From contig VTPC01003380.1 of NCBI GenBank assembly GCA_011009095.1, positions 189,734 to 253,733 on the forward strand: DNA of 64,000 nucleotides, in the 5' to 3' direction. This document shows, one piece after another, positions 11,536 to 23,287 of the stretch. The stretch comes from Ignelater luminosus. Taxonomy: Eukaryota; Arthropoda; Insecta; Coleoptera; Elateridae. Made by a program: the position numbers and the translations under genes. Under the pieces are notes generated by a model. It had not been told where the DNA came from, did not search any database, and worked only from the letters and a program-made list of their open reading frames with translations. The number at the start of each line of letters is the position of its first letter. Within the stretch, counting starts at the first letter, position 1.

Positions 11536-14375
11536 AACCGACCATGGCCCTTTGCAGAACATAACCCAATTTGTGTTTGAGCAAGAGAGGCAAAGTCCAA
11601 TCTCGTCCACCTGTAGTTGCCCGTAAGACGACGAAAGCCGACCACGTTCGTGTTTAGCCCTCTTAAAGAGATTAACGAGAGGGAAGTTTGGCCTGCGCTG
11701 ACTCATCGGAGAACGAAGTCGAACCCGTTCTTGCATTTATCTCTGTTAAGCAGATTAAGGGTCATCACAGGTAGTCTGAAGATCTCCAAAGCTTGTCCAT
11801 CATATCGGCTTTGCAACGTGCACAGATAGTATTTTGTTTATAATTCTTAAGAAGCTTTGTGGAGAGCGATATCCGATCCTAGACAACCGCACCCGTTGCA
11901 AGGCAAAGTCCAACCCTGGCCACCACAGCTGGCTTGAGGATGAAACCCAACCTGTGTTCGTATTTAGCTTTCTTAAGAAACTTAATGGCGGGCAAAGATC
12001 TCCAAAGGGTACATGCCACACCGGCTTTGAATCTTGGGATATCATTTTGTTTGTAATTCCTAAGAAGATTAATGGAGGCCGAAACCCGATCATGGTCTTT
12101 TGTAGGACATAACCCAACTCCTGTTTGTACTTAGCTTTCTTAAGAACAACAAAGGACAATCTTGGGCCACCACACGTCGCCCGTAAGAGCACGAAATCGG
12201 ACCGGTGTTTATATTTAGCTTTCTTAAGAATTAATGGAAGGCGAAGATCGTCATGGGCTCTTACGTCAAACCGGCTTTGAATCGTGCATGGATGACATTC
12301 TGTTTGTAACTAATAACATTAAGGTAGAGCGCTTTTTTAAGAGGGTTATTACAGAACAAAGTTCATAGGAACACAACGACCGACCCTTATTCGTATTTAG
12401 CTCTCTTAAGTTTCAGGTTAATGGAGAGCGGGATTTGGTCTGCTGTGGCTCATTGGAGAACGAAGTCCAATCCGTACTTCCATTTAGCTCTATTTAGTAG
12501 CTTACGGGTCATCGCGGGTGACCTTTGGAAGGCGGAGCCCGACTCGTGTTAATATTTAGCTCTCTTAAAGAGGTTAATGGAGAGGGAAGTTGGCCTGCTG
12601 TGACTCATTAGAGAACAAAGTCGGACCCGTGCTCGCATTTATCTCTGTTAAATAGGTTAGGGGTCACCCCAGTTAAGGGAGAAAGCCCGATCTAGAATTT
12701 ATTTAGTTCTGTTAAGAAATGTGAAGTCTGTCGTTGATTAATCGTATGTGGCTCTTTAAAAGATCGAGTCCGTATCTAACTATCTCAAATAGGTTAAGGA
12801 TGGGCGAAGCCTGACCTTGAGCCCGTTAGAAAATGAAGTCCATCCCGTGCTTTATTTAACTTTCTAAGAAACCTAACAGAGGGCGAAACCCGACTTGAGG
12901 TGGCTCATTAAGAGAAAGAAGCCTCTTAAGTTTTCGTAGTTACTGCCCTGCAAAGCAAAAAGACCCCAACCCGGAAAATAAATAGAACTGAGTTAAGTGT
13001 ATCGATGGCTTCTTTGCACTCAAATCTATTTGCATGCCAAGTAAGAAAGTCCCAACTTTGAAAATGAGCGACACAGATTGATTTTTAAAATCACACAATT
13101 ATACTATGCAAATGTGAAGAAAACCAAACACATTTCACTCAATACTTCACAACTATGATGGGCTCTTTTGCTTTTCAGAGCAGTTTAGCTCTCTTAAGAA
13201 GGTTAATGGAGGATGTAGCTCTACATGTTGAAGGACAAAGCCTGTGTTTTTAATGGAAGGCAAAGCTTGAACTTGGATCACCGCTAGTGATCCGTTGGTA
13301 AGAAGAGTCCAACCTATGTTCGCACAGAGAGTTATTATTCGTATCTAGCTCTCTTAAGTTTCAGGTTAATGGAGAGCGGAATTTGGCCTGCGGTGACCCA
13401 TTGGAGAACGAAGTACAATCCGCACTTCCATTTATCTCTATTTAGTAGCTTAAGGGTCACCCTAGGTGGCCCATTAGGGGCGAAGCCTGATCCGTATCTT
13501 CTGTATCCAGCTCTCTTAAGAAAGTTAACGGAGGGCGAATCTCGAAATTGGGCCATCGCAGGTAGCCTTTGGAAGGCGGAGCCCGACCCATGTTCATATT
13601 TAGCTCTCTTAAAGAGGTTAATGGAGCGGGAAGTTTGGAGCGCGCAGTTTTCTTAAGAGGTTGCTACAAGACAAAGTCCAAGCAAGTGGTCCGTAGCAGC
13701 ATGAAACCAATCTGGTTTTTAGCTTTATTAAGAAACTTAGCAGAGCGCAAAGCCCGACTCGTGTTTATATTTAGTTTTCTAATGTAGGTTATGAAAGCCA
13801 AAGATCTCTCAAGGCTGCCCGTCACACCGGCTTTGAAGCTTGCGCGGATAACTTTTTGTTTGTAATTCTTAAGATGGTTAAGGGAAGGCAAAGTCGAACC
13901 TTGGGCCACCGAAGGTGACCCGTACGAGAACGAAACCCAACCCGCGTTCGCATCTAGTTTTCTTAAAAAACTCAATGATCTCCAAAGCTCGTACAGCACA
14001 CCAGCTTTGAATTTTGCACGAATGACATTCTGTTCGTAATTTCTAAGAAGGTTAGTGGAGGGCGAAATCTGACCATGGGCCACCGTTGCAGAGCGTTGCA
14101 CATTGGACTTAGCTTTCTTGAGAAACTTAATTGAGGGCGAATATCGTCGAATGTTCGTACGTCAAACCAGCTTTGAATCGTACACGGATCACATTCTGTT
14201 CTTAATTCTTAAGAAGGTTAAGGGAAAGCGCAATCCAATCCGTGTTTATATTGATAAGACCGATACGTATTCGTATTTATCTTTCTTAAGAATTTCATGG
14301 AGGGCGAAGGCCTAACTAGGACAGAAAGGAGGAACCGATCCCATTTTTAATTTAGCTCTGTTAAGAAGGTAAACG
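11536..14375 (+). repeat. Diverged tandem repeat of GNA-triloop hairpin modules (part 2)
   Basis: This is the same repeat as 8.8-10.7 kb. A second module type recurs (GATCTCCAAAG, CACCGGCTTTGAATCTTGCA, then a TTTTGTTTGTAATTCTTAAG join) near 11790, 12005, 12245, 13800 and 13985. A longer-range duplication is visible: the block starting CTCTCTTAAGTTTCAGGTTA occurs at 12401 and again at 13349, 948 bp apart, and the second copy has gained one extra unit of about 92-97 bp. A non-repeat patch lies at about 12980-13175. Confidence 0.85.
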
Positions 14376-15500
14376 ATTAGTGGACGTCGACGCAGACCTC
14401 TGTCTTTTCCAAGACGTTTGAAAGAAGAGCTATACGTAGCTCTCGTTACTTAGTTGTGCTAAACTTCAAACTAATATCTTTGTTAGGAATGATGCAGAAT
14501 TGATAGAAGGTGTAAACGGAAACGGATCTGAAACTGTAAGTTCAGCTAGTTTCATGATTGCTGCGAGAGAGAGTGAAGAGATTATCTTTAATGAGATGAA
14601 GAACTGAAAGTAGAACATCCCTAATAAAGAATAATTGTTGGCATCATTTTTGTTTGGATTTCTTGTATTTCTTCTTTTGCTTGCTAGATTGCATTTGGAA
14701 AAATCGTTTTTCCTATAGCGTACATTGTTTTTTCTAAACGACGCGACTCTCGTATCCATACAAACAACCTAGTAAAAGACTGAAGTCGAGAGCAGGAACC
14801 TAAGCTTTTATGTTTGAAAGGTATTAAAAGCCTTGATAATATTCTCCTTTTCATCCACCTTCTCGACAGAGCTAAATGCGGTCAGCCCACCGATGGGGGC
14901 ATCTGCGGTGGTTTAAGGTTAATTTGCTGCTGTCGTACTGTACCAGTTCATTGGAAAGATAGTCTGTCTAGTTATTCTTACAATGGTCAGCTTCTTAATG
15001 GAAATAGAAACCAATTTCCTGCACAATCGAGTATTTTGTGCAAACCAAGCTTTTGGCCGGTTTGATATTTCCTTGTTAAGTTATTTTCTTCAAGCTTTTA
15101 GTATCAAACATAATGCCGTGTACCTTATTATTCTACTTATAAAAATTGACATTTATGCGTTAATGAAAGAAAAAAATGCGTTAAGTCTGTTGTATTATCG
15201 GAAATTCAGAGGTTTCCATTGAGACAAAGCGATATTAGATATTACAGAAAGCTAATTTTACAACCATGCAACGCATTCTATTATTATTATGTATTTTGTG
15301 ATCTGTCAAGTTCTGTGTATTTTGAAATAAATGTTCTATCGCCTCAATACACAACTCCGTGCTTACTTTTTAGCTTCGGAGCTTTAACAAAAGTTAGTTT
15401 TGTCTGATAAATCTTACATGTAAGAGGCTACAGACCTTGACGAGGCTGACAAGTCGAATTAGTCCTCAGACATCTTCTTAGGCGTATTTGACATTTTTTG
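14376..15500. other. Unique sequence without a recognised gene
   Basis: Frames of 60-97 codons on both strands (for example 14466-14759 minus and 14983-15222 plus) lack family motifs and are AT-driven. No repeat was recognised. Confidence 0.4.
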
Positions 15501-15975
15501 GTGGATGTGAAGAAACCTCCCATCATTCAGGGGGAGTCAGTCAACTATTGAATTAAGATTAATAAGTGGTTGATTGTATTTTTTAAATTTCTTGTTCTTA
15601 CTTCTTGCTTATGACTTAAGTCGCCAACTGTCTAACTTAGTGCATTTGATTTAAATAGATTGTGAATTTTTATGTTGTCATGTGAAATCAAGGTGGCGAA
15701 AAATTTGTCTGAGCATTTAATTTAAATTAAGATCGCCAACTAATTAGTTTACTGTATTTGGTTTGAGCAGATCAAGTTTTGTGTCACTCAGGTAGGAGAA
15801 AGTTTGACTGGACATATGGAGAAACCTCTCGTCATTCAGAGGGAGTCAATTATTGGAGATCTTTAAGAGATTTTTGATTAATAAGTTCTTGATTGATTTA
15901 CTTTAAATCAAGGCCGCCAACTGACTAGCTTAGTGCATTTAATTGAAAAGAATCGGGAATTTTTATTTATTACTC
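15500..15975 (+). repeat. Two units of a roughly 310-bp direct repeat
   Basis: GAAGAAACCTCCCATCATTC near 15509 is matched by GAGAAACCTCTCGTCATTC near 15820. The trailing CGCCAACTG...CTTAGTGCATTT block near 15623 is matched near 15912, with a further CGCCAACTAATTAG relative near 15733. A reverse-complement copy of the core lies at 2.7 kb, so the family is dispersed. Confidence 0.65.
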
Positions 15976-17885
15976 ATAGATTTTCGTAAATAAAATTTTT
16001 GCCGATACGGATATTTATCTGATAAGAGATAAAATTTTTTATTTAGGTAACTGTGTTAGTACACGAAAGCTACAAAAGAATTACAAGATGATAACAAGGA
16101 GTTTTTATTAAAACATCTTCACTAATTCTTTTTTACTCGACCATACTACATACATGGCATTTGAAAAATTCCTTCGATTCAAACCAGTCAGCCGATCATA
16201 TATCACACCTAGAACACAATGCTTCCTCTGTCTTTCGATTGACAATAGCATGACTCGTACAAATAATCAAAGGAAGGTGTTATGCAATTGACTTGCCCAA
16301 TCATCCAATTTTTGCTACATATTAATTTTTCAATTGAAAACGTCAAATTGAGTGGGTATTGCGTTTGATAAATAAAAATTAGTGGTAGGAAGTGTCGTTT
16401 TTGTTAGCGCTCTACATCATTGTTGGAAAAAAATGACGAAATATATTTTTTCCTCTTTAAATAAGAATTCTTTTGTTAAGACTGAAAAGCTTGTCTGAGA
16501 ACTTTTTCGACACTGATTGGTAGAAGAATTTGAACAGAATTTACGTTGTATTTACTCGGAAATCTTCCGCAATTAGTTACTACAAAAATACTCTCGAAAT
16601 AAATAACAATGAAATTGCACTTACTATGCGGGCATGGATTGCTCTGTTGATTAGTCCTTGGCGTAATAATAACGAGCATTATTAGAGAAAATTACATGAT
16701 GCGGTTTTGTTTGATCTTATCACACGTCAGCAGAAATTTCTGTGTTACTTTCAGAAATGCTATGGTTGAAGGATAGCTAAGTAAAATAAAACAACAATGA
16801 TTCTTGTCTAATTTTAAGTATTTTGATATATCTACATTTACATGAATATACATTTAAAAACAAAATGTTTTATACTTTACAACGTATCAGTCGAATAAAT
16901 TTCATCAGGTCATGCGATATCCTTGTAAAAGGTGTACTCAGCTCCAAGAACTTTTATTGAAAATCAATAATCACAAACTCGATTAGTAAATCACCTGCTG
17001 CTGCTGCACGTTGGCATCTATGAATAGCTTTTTATATTATGACATCGAAATATACCAGGAAAACGGATATTATTATATATTTTTTAAATTGTAAACATTA
17101 ATAACTGTAATAACTGGTTATCTTATCACTTCATAAATTCATACATTAATTTGCTGATTCGGTTAAGAGAAACAACTTGTCTGTTGTAATGATATCATTA
17201 GGGGATACAGTTTCAAGAGAGAATAATAAGCTTTTACAATTATTTTTTTGTGGTAAGCCGCAAATACATTGTAAGTGAAGCCAAACACGTAAACGGTTTT
17301 CACCATTCAATTAACAGGTATAACATGATGCTGGAGGCACAGTCCAATCGCTCATTGCACATATAAGAAAATATAATCTTATCTTAACGTGATCCTTAAT
17401 GCATTTATCATTGTTTCTATTCTTATCAGACCTAACAAGCCGAAAAATTAAAAAGAATAATGGATTCTTTCTGTGAGAAGACATTGTTGCTGGTCATACT
17501 CATGCTGATTTCATCATCTAGACCACCTACCATTTATGTATTGTTACAGCATTTTACGTCTATAATCATTTAGCTAATAGAAAAGAAAGTTCTTTTTTGC
17601 ATGTAGCGTGAAAATAAATTTGCATGTGTATGGCCAGCACTAAAAGCTACTTTGGCAAGAGTTAGTAGACAGGAACCTAAAAAAACCTATAAAAACCTGA
17701 TACTATAATAAAATAACAACAAGAAGGTTAGCAACAATACAAAAGCGTTTTTGAATACCCCAAAATAACAAGCATTTGACCTTATAAAGAGAGAACAATA
17801 ATAATTAAAAATAAAATAAAATAAAAATCCTTGTACTAATAAAAATCTATCTACAAGATTTTGTGCTTACAATATCAATCATTGT
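15976..17885. other. AT-rich intergenic DNA downstream of uzip
   Basis: Nothing recognised. The 67-codon minus frame at 16476-16679 has no motif. Confidence 0.5.
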
Positions 17886-17888
17886 TCT

Positions 17889-17894
17889 TTTAAT
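17889..17894 (-). terminator. Possible polyadenylation signal for uzip
   Basis: The minus strand reads ATTAAA about 0.6 kb beyond the uzip stop codon. No nearer canonical AATAAA was found. This hexamer is common by chance in AT-rich DNA, so the 3' end is only a suggestion. Confidence 0.2.
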
Positions 17895-18259
17895 ATTACT
17901 ACACAAAAATTGAGTAATTCAATTTGTTTTTTACAAAAAAAATTTAAAATATCAAAACTATTGAATGTACTATTTTATATATCAGTTTTACCAAAGATAA
18001 TACATTTGATGATTTTGTACCACTTTGATTGATGAGTCGAATTCATAAACTGATCAAAAACGTTTTCCTCAGTACTATACATATACCATTACAGATTTGC
18101 AAAAATAACATTTTACTTATTGATACAATTCCTTCAATCTACAACTTACATTACGGACATTATGGACGAACAGATCGCGGTTTCAATATCACTCTATTTC
18201 TCCGCATCTTCTTAAATCGATACCACGACGAATCCTTGTCTCTTCTTCTTCTAATAACA

Positions 18260-18280
18260 TATTTACACTGTCTATTTACA
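18260..18280 (-). promoter_or_regulatory. Two Pumilio-type sites in the presumed uzip 3' UTR
   Basis: On the minus strand the octamer TGTAAATA occurs at 18280-18273 and again at 18267-18260, 13 nt apart start to start and about 210-230 nt after the stop codon. TGTANATA is the known PUF-family RNA recognition element. Whether the transcript extends this far is inferred. Confidence 0.4.
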
Positions 18281-18489
18281 CACTTGCTTTCAATACACGC
18301 ACTTGGAATGAAGATTTTGGAGTGGGAATGTAAGGAACTAATCTAATTAAAGAGATGAATATATTAAGCTGTGATATATACACTCGTTTTCTCATTCTTC
18401 AAACACGCACACTTTTACACACATATTAGATACAAGCAGCTTAAAGCAAGCCCATCTTTCGAACACTCTTCGTTTTTTTAAATGTCTTT

Positions 18490-20009
18490 TTACGTTACTT
18501 TACGCGCACATACCACCGCTGCTATTAAAATTACTATACTCGATGATACACTCGATGCACTTCCCCCGTCATTCTGCTTGATCTCCTTCGCTTCCTTATT
18601 CTCTAATGACTGAGCGTCATCAGATATCATAATATTATTCTGATGCCCGTCATCTAGGATATTTTCGTCGGGCACTCTCCTTTCTTTATTAGCGGGTATC
18701 TCGCTGATTTCTGGTGGCGTTAAAGGTGCGGCATCTTCCGTAGTGGTCGTGGTGGTTTTCGAGGTAGTCGTTGTCCTGGTAGTAGTAGTTGTTGTTGTCG
18801 TAGTGGTTGTTGTGGTTGGGACAAAACTATTATTATGCAAAAAATAAACAGGCCCGAATTCAGGCATTACATTCCTCATTGACGTTTCTCTTTGGCTATC
18901 TTTAATCAACCTATCTCGTTTTTCTTCATCCTTATACAAAGCCACCACAACTGCCGTGTAGGGAGTATCCCATTCTCCATAATTACCCCTTAACGTTACA
19001 TTTACAGCAGTGCCTGGAGCCAAATATCCTTCAATCTGATGAGTGGCAACGACATCGACGGTTTCGGATAATCCCCATTGTCCGTAAATACTCGAACCAT
19101 TTTGCAAAAATACAGTAAGTGGGAGACCTGTTAATACTCCATGTCCGTGGCCCCAATATAGTGTATAATTATAATTGTAACTTATAACGGCATCGACTCG
19201 TTCAACATCGCCTTCGGCGTATTCGTTCTTTAAAATAACATGTCCCAAAATTACAGAATTCTGATTGACCCGTTTCCTTGTATAATCCAATTTGATATTT
19301 TTCAATTCGTACGAAACAGGCTCTGTTTCGACTAAGATTTCACCATCTTCATATTCAAGTTGTTGATTATTCTGATCAACAACAGTATATTTTCCAAGAT
19401 TATCCGCTGGGTCGAGTTTACCTAAGAAGTGCGTTAACGAACCCTCTTTATTATGGCTGTTGGCACTTCTACGTGCTATGAAGGTCCTAAAAGGCTCGTC
19501 ACCGCCAGTAACAGCTCCTTGCGGATTTAAAGTATATTTATCCCGTCTCACCCAACTAAGCCGTGCTGCCCCTTCGGTGTTAATTAGAACCTCGTAGCGA
19601 TCGGCGTGGTCTACCACTCCACGAACCGACACTATACATTTCGGGTTATTTGGTCGCAGCTGCCCTGATACCCAGATGCCATTCTGTTTTGCCCTGCATA
19701 CATAAACTGGCTCGCCGGGGCTGTTATTAAATGCGCTGTTTTCTTCATCTGGCTCATCTGTAAAATAACGAAAAATATTAAGACGATAAATTAAAAGAGA
19801 AAATTAAAATTTATACCTTGCATAATTTGATAAGCTCCTACGACAGCTTCGTCGAAATGTTTCGGTTGTCTACTAGTGACCGCCACCCACTGCAATGTAC
19901 TAGATGTTACCACCTGTTGTAAATTCTCGGCGAGTATCAATACTGGCGGTTCGCAGTGCACGTACGGGAGAAACGCGAATAGAAGTGCGAAAAACTTGGG
20001 CCTTTCCAT
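18490..20009 (-). CDS. uzip: Unzipped-like GPI-anchored cell-surface protein (two coding exons)
   Basis: Coding exons are 20009-19817 and 19757-18490 (minus). The 59-nt intron has a CAAG|GTATAA donor and a TTTTACAG|ATGAG acceptor. The join is phase 1 and in frame and gives 486 residues, about the size I recall for Drosophila Unzipped. ATG at 20009 has A at -3 and G at +4. Visible features are a signal peptide (MERPKFFALLFAFLPYVHC, residues 1-19) and a DM9-like stretch (VYVCRAKQNGIWVSGQLRP, then C and YEVLIN, about 82-123). N-glycosylation sequons lie near 261, 284, 317 and 373, a Thr-rich mucin-like stalk at about 379-404, and a small-residue site plus hydrophobic tail (SIVILIAAVVC, about 472-482) typical of a GPI signal. 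Drosophila Unzipped is known as a neural cell-adhesion protein acting at axon and glial surfaces. The same role here is inferred. The reading frame is intact, without stops or frameshifts. Confidence 0.87.
19758..19816 (-). other. uzip intron 2 (59 nt)
   Basis: The minus strand begins GTATAA and ends TTTTACAG. The length is typical of short insect introns. It splits the codon for residue 65 after its first base. Confidence 0.85.
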
Positions 20010-20018
20010 GATTGCGAT

Positions 20019-20388
20019 CTGAAACAAGAAGAGAAACAATCGTTTGACCCAAATTATTACAATACGTTCATATGTAAATGACCATTATTCAATCTATTAC
20101 GTCTAATGAATCTTGTCAGTTGTCTCTGGAATTGATTGCTTTTAGCTGACCCTCGCTTTAACAACGTCCTAGTGATAAATAAAGGTTTAAGTCCAGACAG
20201 GCATTAGTTTGGTTTAGTGTACGGCGTCATTTGATTCTGTCTCTCATCCCTTTTAATTAACTGTGCTTTAAATTAACAAACCGCAAAGCTTTGCACAGAA
20301 TGTTTAAATAATTTCTAGCGTGTTTTAAAACGTTTATTATATAATAAACCAGTTTTTAATTTTATTGCCAAATATGGAAAAAACTAAC
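20019..20388 (-). other. Proposed uzip 5' UTR intron
   Basis: The acceptor CTTGTTTCAG|ATCGCAATC lies 9 nt before the start codon and is strong. The best upstream donor is ATAG|GTTAGT, with the exon ending at 20389. That gives an intron of about 370 nt. The donor choice is inferred. Confidence 0.5.
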
Positions 20389-20501
20389 CTATATTTTCAG
20401 GTATCGCGATGATGTCATATTAGAACCCGGTTTTCGATCTGCCGCAGACGAAAGTTGACGTGTCTATGTCGTTCGTTGCAGCGGCTCATTAACATTTTAT
20501 A
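20389..20501 (-). promoter_or_regulatory. Proposed uzip core promoter and non-coding exon 1
   Basis: On the minus strand TATAAAAT lies at 20501-20494. A start 25-30 nt downstream (about 20470) would give a roughly 80-nt first exon ending at the GTTAGT donor. This stretch is distinctly GC-richer than its flanks. Within the exon an ATG opens a 9-codon upstream frame whose TAG ends exactly at the exon boundary. No transcript evidence is available, and a more distal promoter is possible. Confidence 0.4.
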
Positions 20502-20519
20502 GCGTCCTTGGATATATTG

Positions 20520-22625
20520 TATGTATGTGTTTCGTACTATTACAATATGCATACGTGTGTCGCATTTAAAATTCAAATAATTTGTTAGAATTTTGATTCA
20601 CTAATAGTATCGCGTTCCTTTCATTCTGAAACTTCACAATTTATTATTACATTGTAATTAAGGAATTATATAATTTTGAAAAATTAAGAGTTTAATTTAC
20701 CGGAAATAATGATAATAAATAATAATAAATAAAATCAACAAAACACACCACATAAATTGTGCTATACATTAAGTATAGGCCTAGAAATATTACTCAATTG
20801 TGTGCTCACTTCCAACAAGATTACAGAGCTAAGAAAGGGCTCTCTGGTCGTTATCGGGAGAATTCAAGGATTTTCTGAAAGTGGATTTCGCCATTCTTAA
20901 GGGTAAATGCGGCGTGCTATCCCTTCTAATATACTATATCGAAACACGAAAATTAAATGTCACATTTTGTATGTAAATTTCAAAATTCGTGTTCCGTATT
21001 ATGCTCACGCTAAACTGATAAGGTTATGAGGAATCTGTGTCAGGTTGTAACGTTTTTTTCTCTCTCTTCTCTCTCTCTCTCTTCATACTTGCGGTAGCAC
21101 CATGCTTACCGTACAACATGTATTATTGATCGAAATACACAGATCTAATGATTTCCTGTATTTATGAGTCATTAAGATGGAACTTAATTATTTGTGCTCC
21201 TTCTTCCGTATTGCAGTAATCTCACGAAAGAAAAGATGGCATGAAACCACTATTACTAATAATGCCTAGGTATGGCAATTACTTTTCACGTCATGCTAAA
21301 TCATACCTTTTCTTGTTTCATTAGCGACTGTTCGTAAATGGAGAACGGCAAATTTCTTTCTTTAAATAACGGATCTTATAAAGCCTCTTGTTAATGCAAC
21401 ATTGTTATGGATTTAAATCCCACTGACGCCTTATGTATTTATTATTTATTGCGTAAAACGTCTTGGATTGTTTATTGTCTCCAAAACAAATTCATTAATT
21501 CTGTACTTAGAACGTTAATTAAAATTCCAACAACACAAGATAACCCAATAGTATGATAAGAAAATTAGTATAATACAAAGACGTAGTTAGAAATAATAAC
21601 ATTATTGCGCGTATAAGAGGGATATTGCAGTGACAACTAGTTTTGTCAAACTCAACTGGATTATATAAATTATAATTTCCATTTACGAACAGGAAGTTTC
21701 ACTTCGTGTCCGTTATGACTATGAGATGCATTTATATCACAGAACAGTAAATTTTAATAATAAACACACATACACACAGATAGTGTAACCTCAATAATTA
21801 AAGTTTATATTTTTCTACACAAAAATTAAAATCTAGAACAAACTTTTAGGAATTACATTTCGGGTCATGGTAATACTAAAGTTCAGTCTTGCAGCCATAA
21901 AGTATAAACATTTATGGTCATTATCATTGTTGTCTGAATTTATTAGCACATAAAAATAATAATAAAATTTTAAAGTGTTAAGAATATTCGTTACTCGTTT
22001 TTCGTGTCGAGACTTATCTGATAACAACAAGTCGTTAAGAGAATCAAGTTTTGAAAGACGATCAATATTTAATTTTGTTTCGCTCATGGAAAACCAGTAA
22101 GATTTTATTAGCTGGACTGTTTTTATTATGTTTAGACAACTAGAACGTCGCAAACAATAGAAGAAAAGCGTTACTCGATGTTACCGTTAAGAATTGTTGA
22201 TGTCTTATCTTTTGTCAGTCTTATTTTGGTTTAACTGTGTCAGATTATTTGATATATCAATTTAAAGTAACAAATACACAACCCGACATCATCCCGTTCT
22301 AAATTAAAAGCACCAGCCCCAAACTAAGAAAGTAGAACGGCACGTTACAAAATAAATTGTTTGAATTGTCTAGGCACATCTACGGGCCAGTCTAAACAAG
22401 ACGCATAAAATAATGAACACATAGCGTAATCTAAGGTATTCAACACAGTGGTTACAAAGCATGTGGCCTAATTAAGTCAAAAATTTGGACATTACGAATT
22501 ATATTAAGCATCCAGCCAAGCAGAGTTAATGAAAGAATGTATGAGAAAATGATACACATTAGACAATATGTGCAATTGTACGGTACATATTTACTTGTCT
22601 TGACTACTGCAGGTTGCTGTTGCTG
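20520..22625. other. Intergenic DNA upstream of uzip
   Basis: AT-rich, with a CT-rich simple tract at about 21055-21085. The 106-codon minus frame at 21833-22153 has no motif. Nothing else recognised. Confidence 0.5.
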
Positions 22626-22639
22626 AACGCAGCCCTACT

Positions 22640-23085
22640 CTCGTTCTTACTTACTTCTTAAGACAGTAAATGGAGGGCGAAACCTGACTTTGTTTATGTG
22701 CGGATACCGACGTATGTTCGCATCTAGCTCTCTTAAAATGATTATGCGGAGGCTGCCCTGCGTTTGGATTTATTTTTCTTAAAAAGCATAATGGAGGGTG
22801 AAGCCCGACTTTAGGCCACCGCAAGTGGCCGTTGTTAAGTCCGCAGCGTTTGTATTTACTCCGTAAGAGGGTTAATGAAAAGCAGTGCGACTGCCTTTGT
22901 ATTTATTCCGCGAGAAGGTCAGTGTAAAACGCAGCCCGACCGCGTATGATTTATTCTGTAAGGCTAATAGAGGCCAAAGCCCGAATTTAGGCCGCGAAGC
23001 TGTGGCTGTTGATGGAAACAGTTGAACTCGCTTATATAGTTTATTGTTTACTTCTCTTAAGAAGGTGAGTGGAGGACGGAGTCCG
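22640..23085 (+). repeat. GNA-hairpin tandem repeat, second locus (part 1)
   Basis: Degenerate units of the 8.8-14.4 kb family recur: TTAATGGAGGG(C/T)GAA(A/G)CC, GGCCACCGCAAGTGGCC and TTTAGCTCTCTTAAAA-type boxes. The frame at 22872-23333 (minus) is a repeat-derived chance frame. Confidence 0.75.
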
Positions 23086-23287
23086 ACTAGAGTGAACAAA
23101 AGCCTCAATAATACGATCACGAGAAAGGAGAAAGCGTCATCATTTGTGGTGCAGCCGGAATCGATAGGATGGTACCAGTCATGGACACGCACCTCGCAAG
23201 GTGTTCCTACGCGACTGGCATTTTTTTGTGGTGGAAAGTTTAACGCTTCACAGGATGAAAATATAACTTCTAAGATTAATAATGGAG

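Noticed and set aside
8809..14101. Many open frames of 60-145 codons on both strands
   Set aside because: They repeat the same peptide fragments in several frames and coincide with the tandem hairpin repeat. They are products of a stop-poor repeat unit.
18029..18346. 105-codon plus-strand frame
   Set aside because: Antisense to the presumed uzip 3' UTR, AT-driven composition, no family motif.
19632..19632. GTG as a start for a 380-codon uzip frame
   Set aside because: The frame continues upstream to a good splice acceptor at 19757 and joins in frame to an exon with a signal peptide and ATG.
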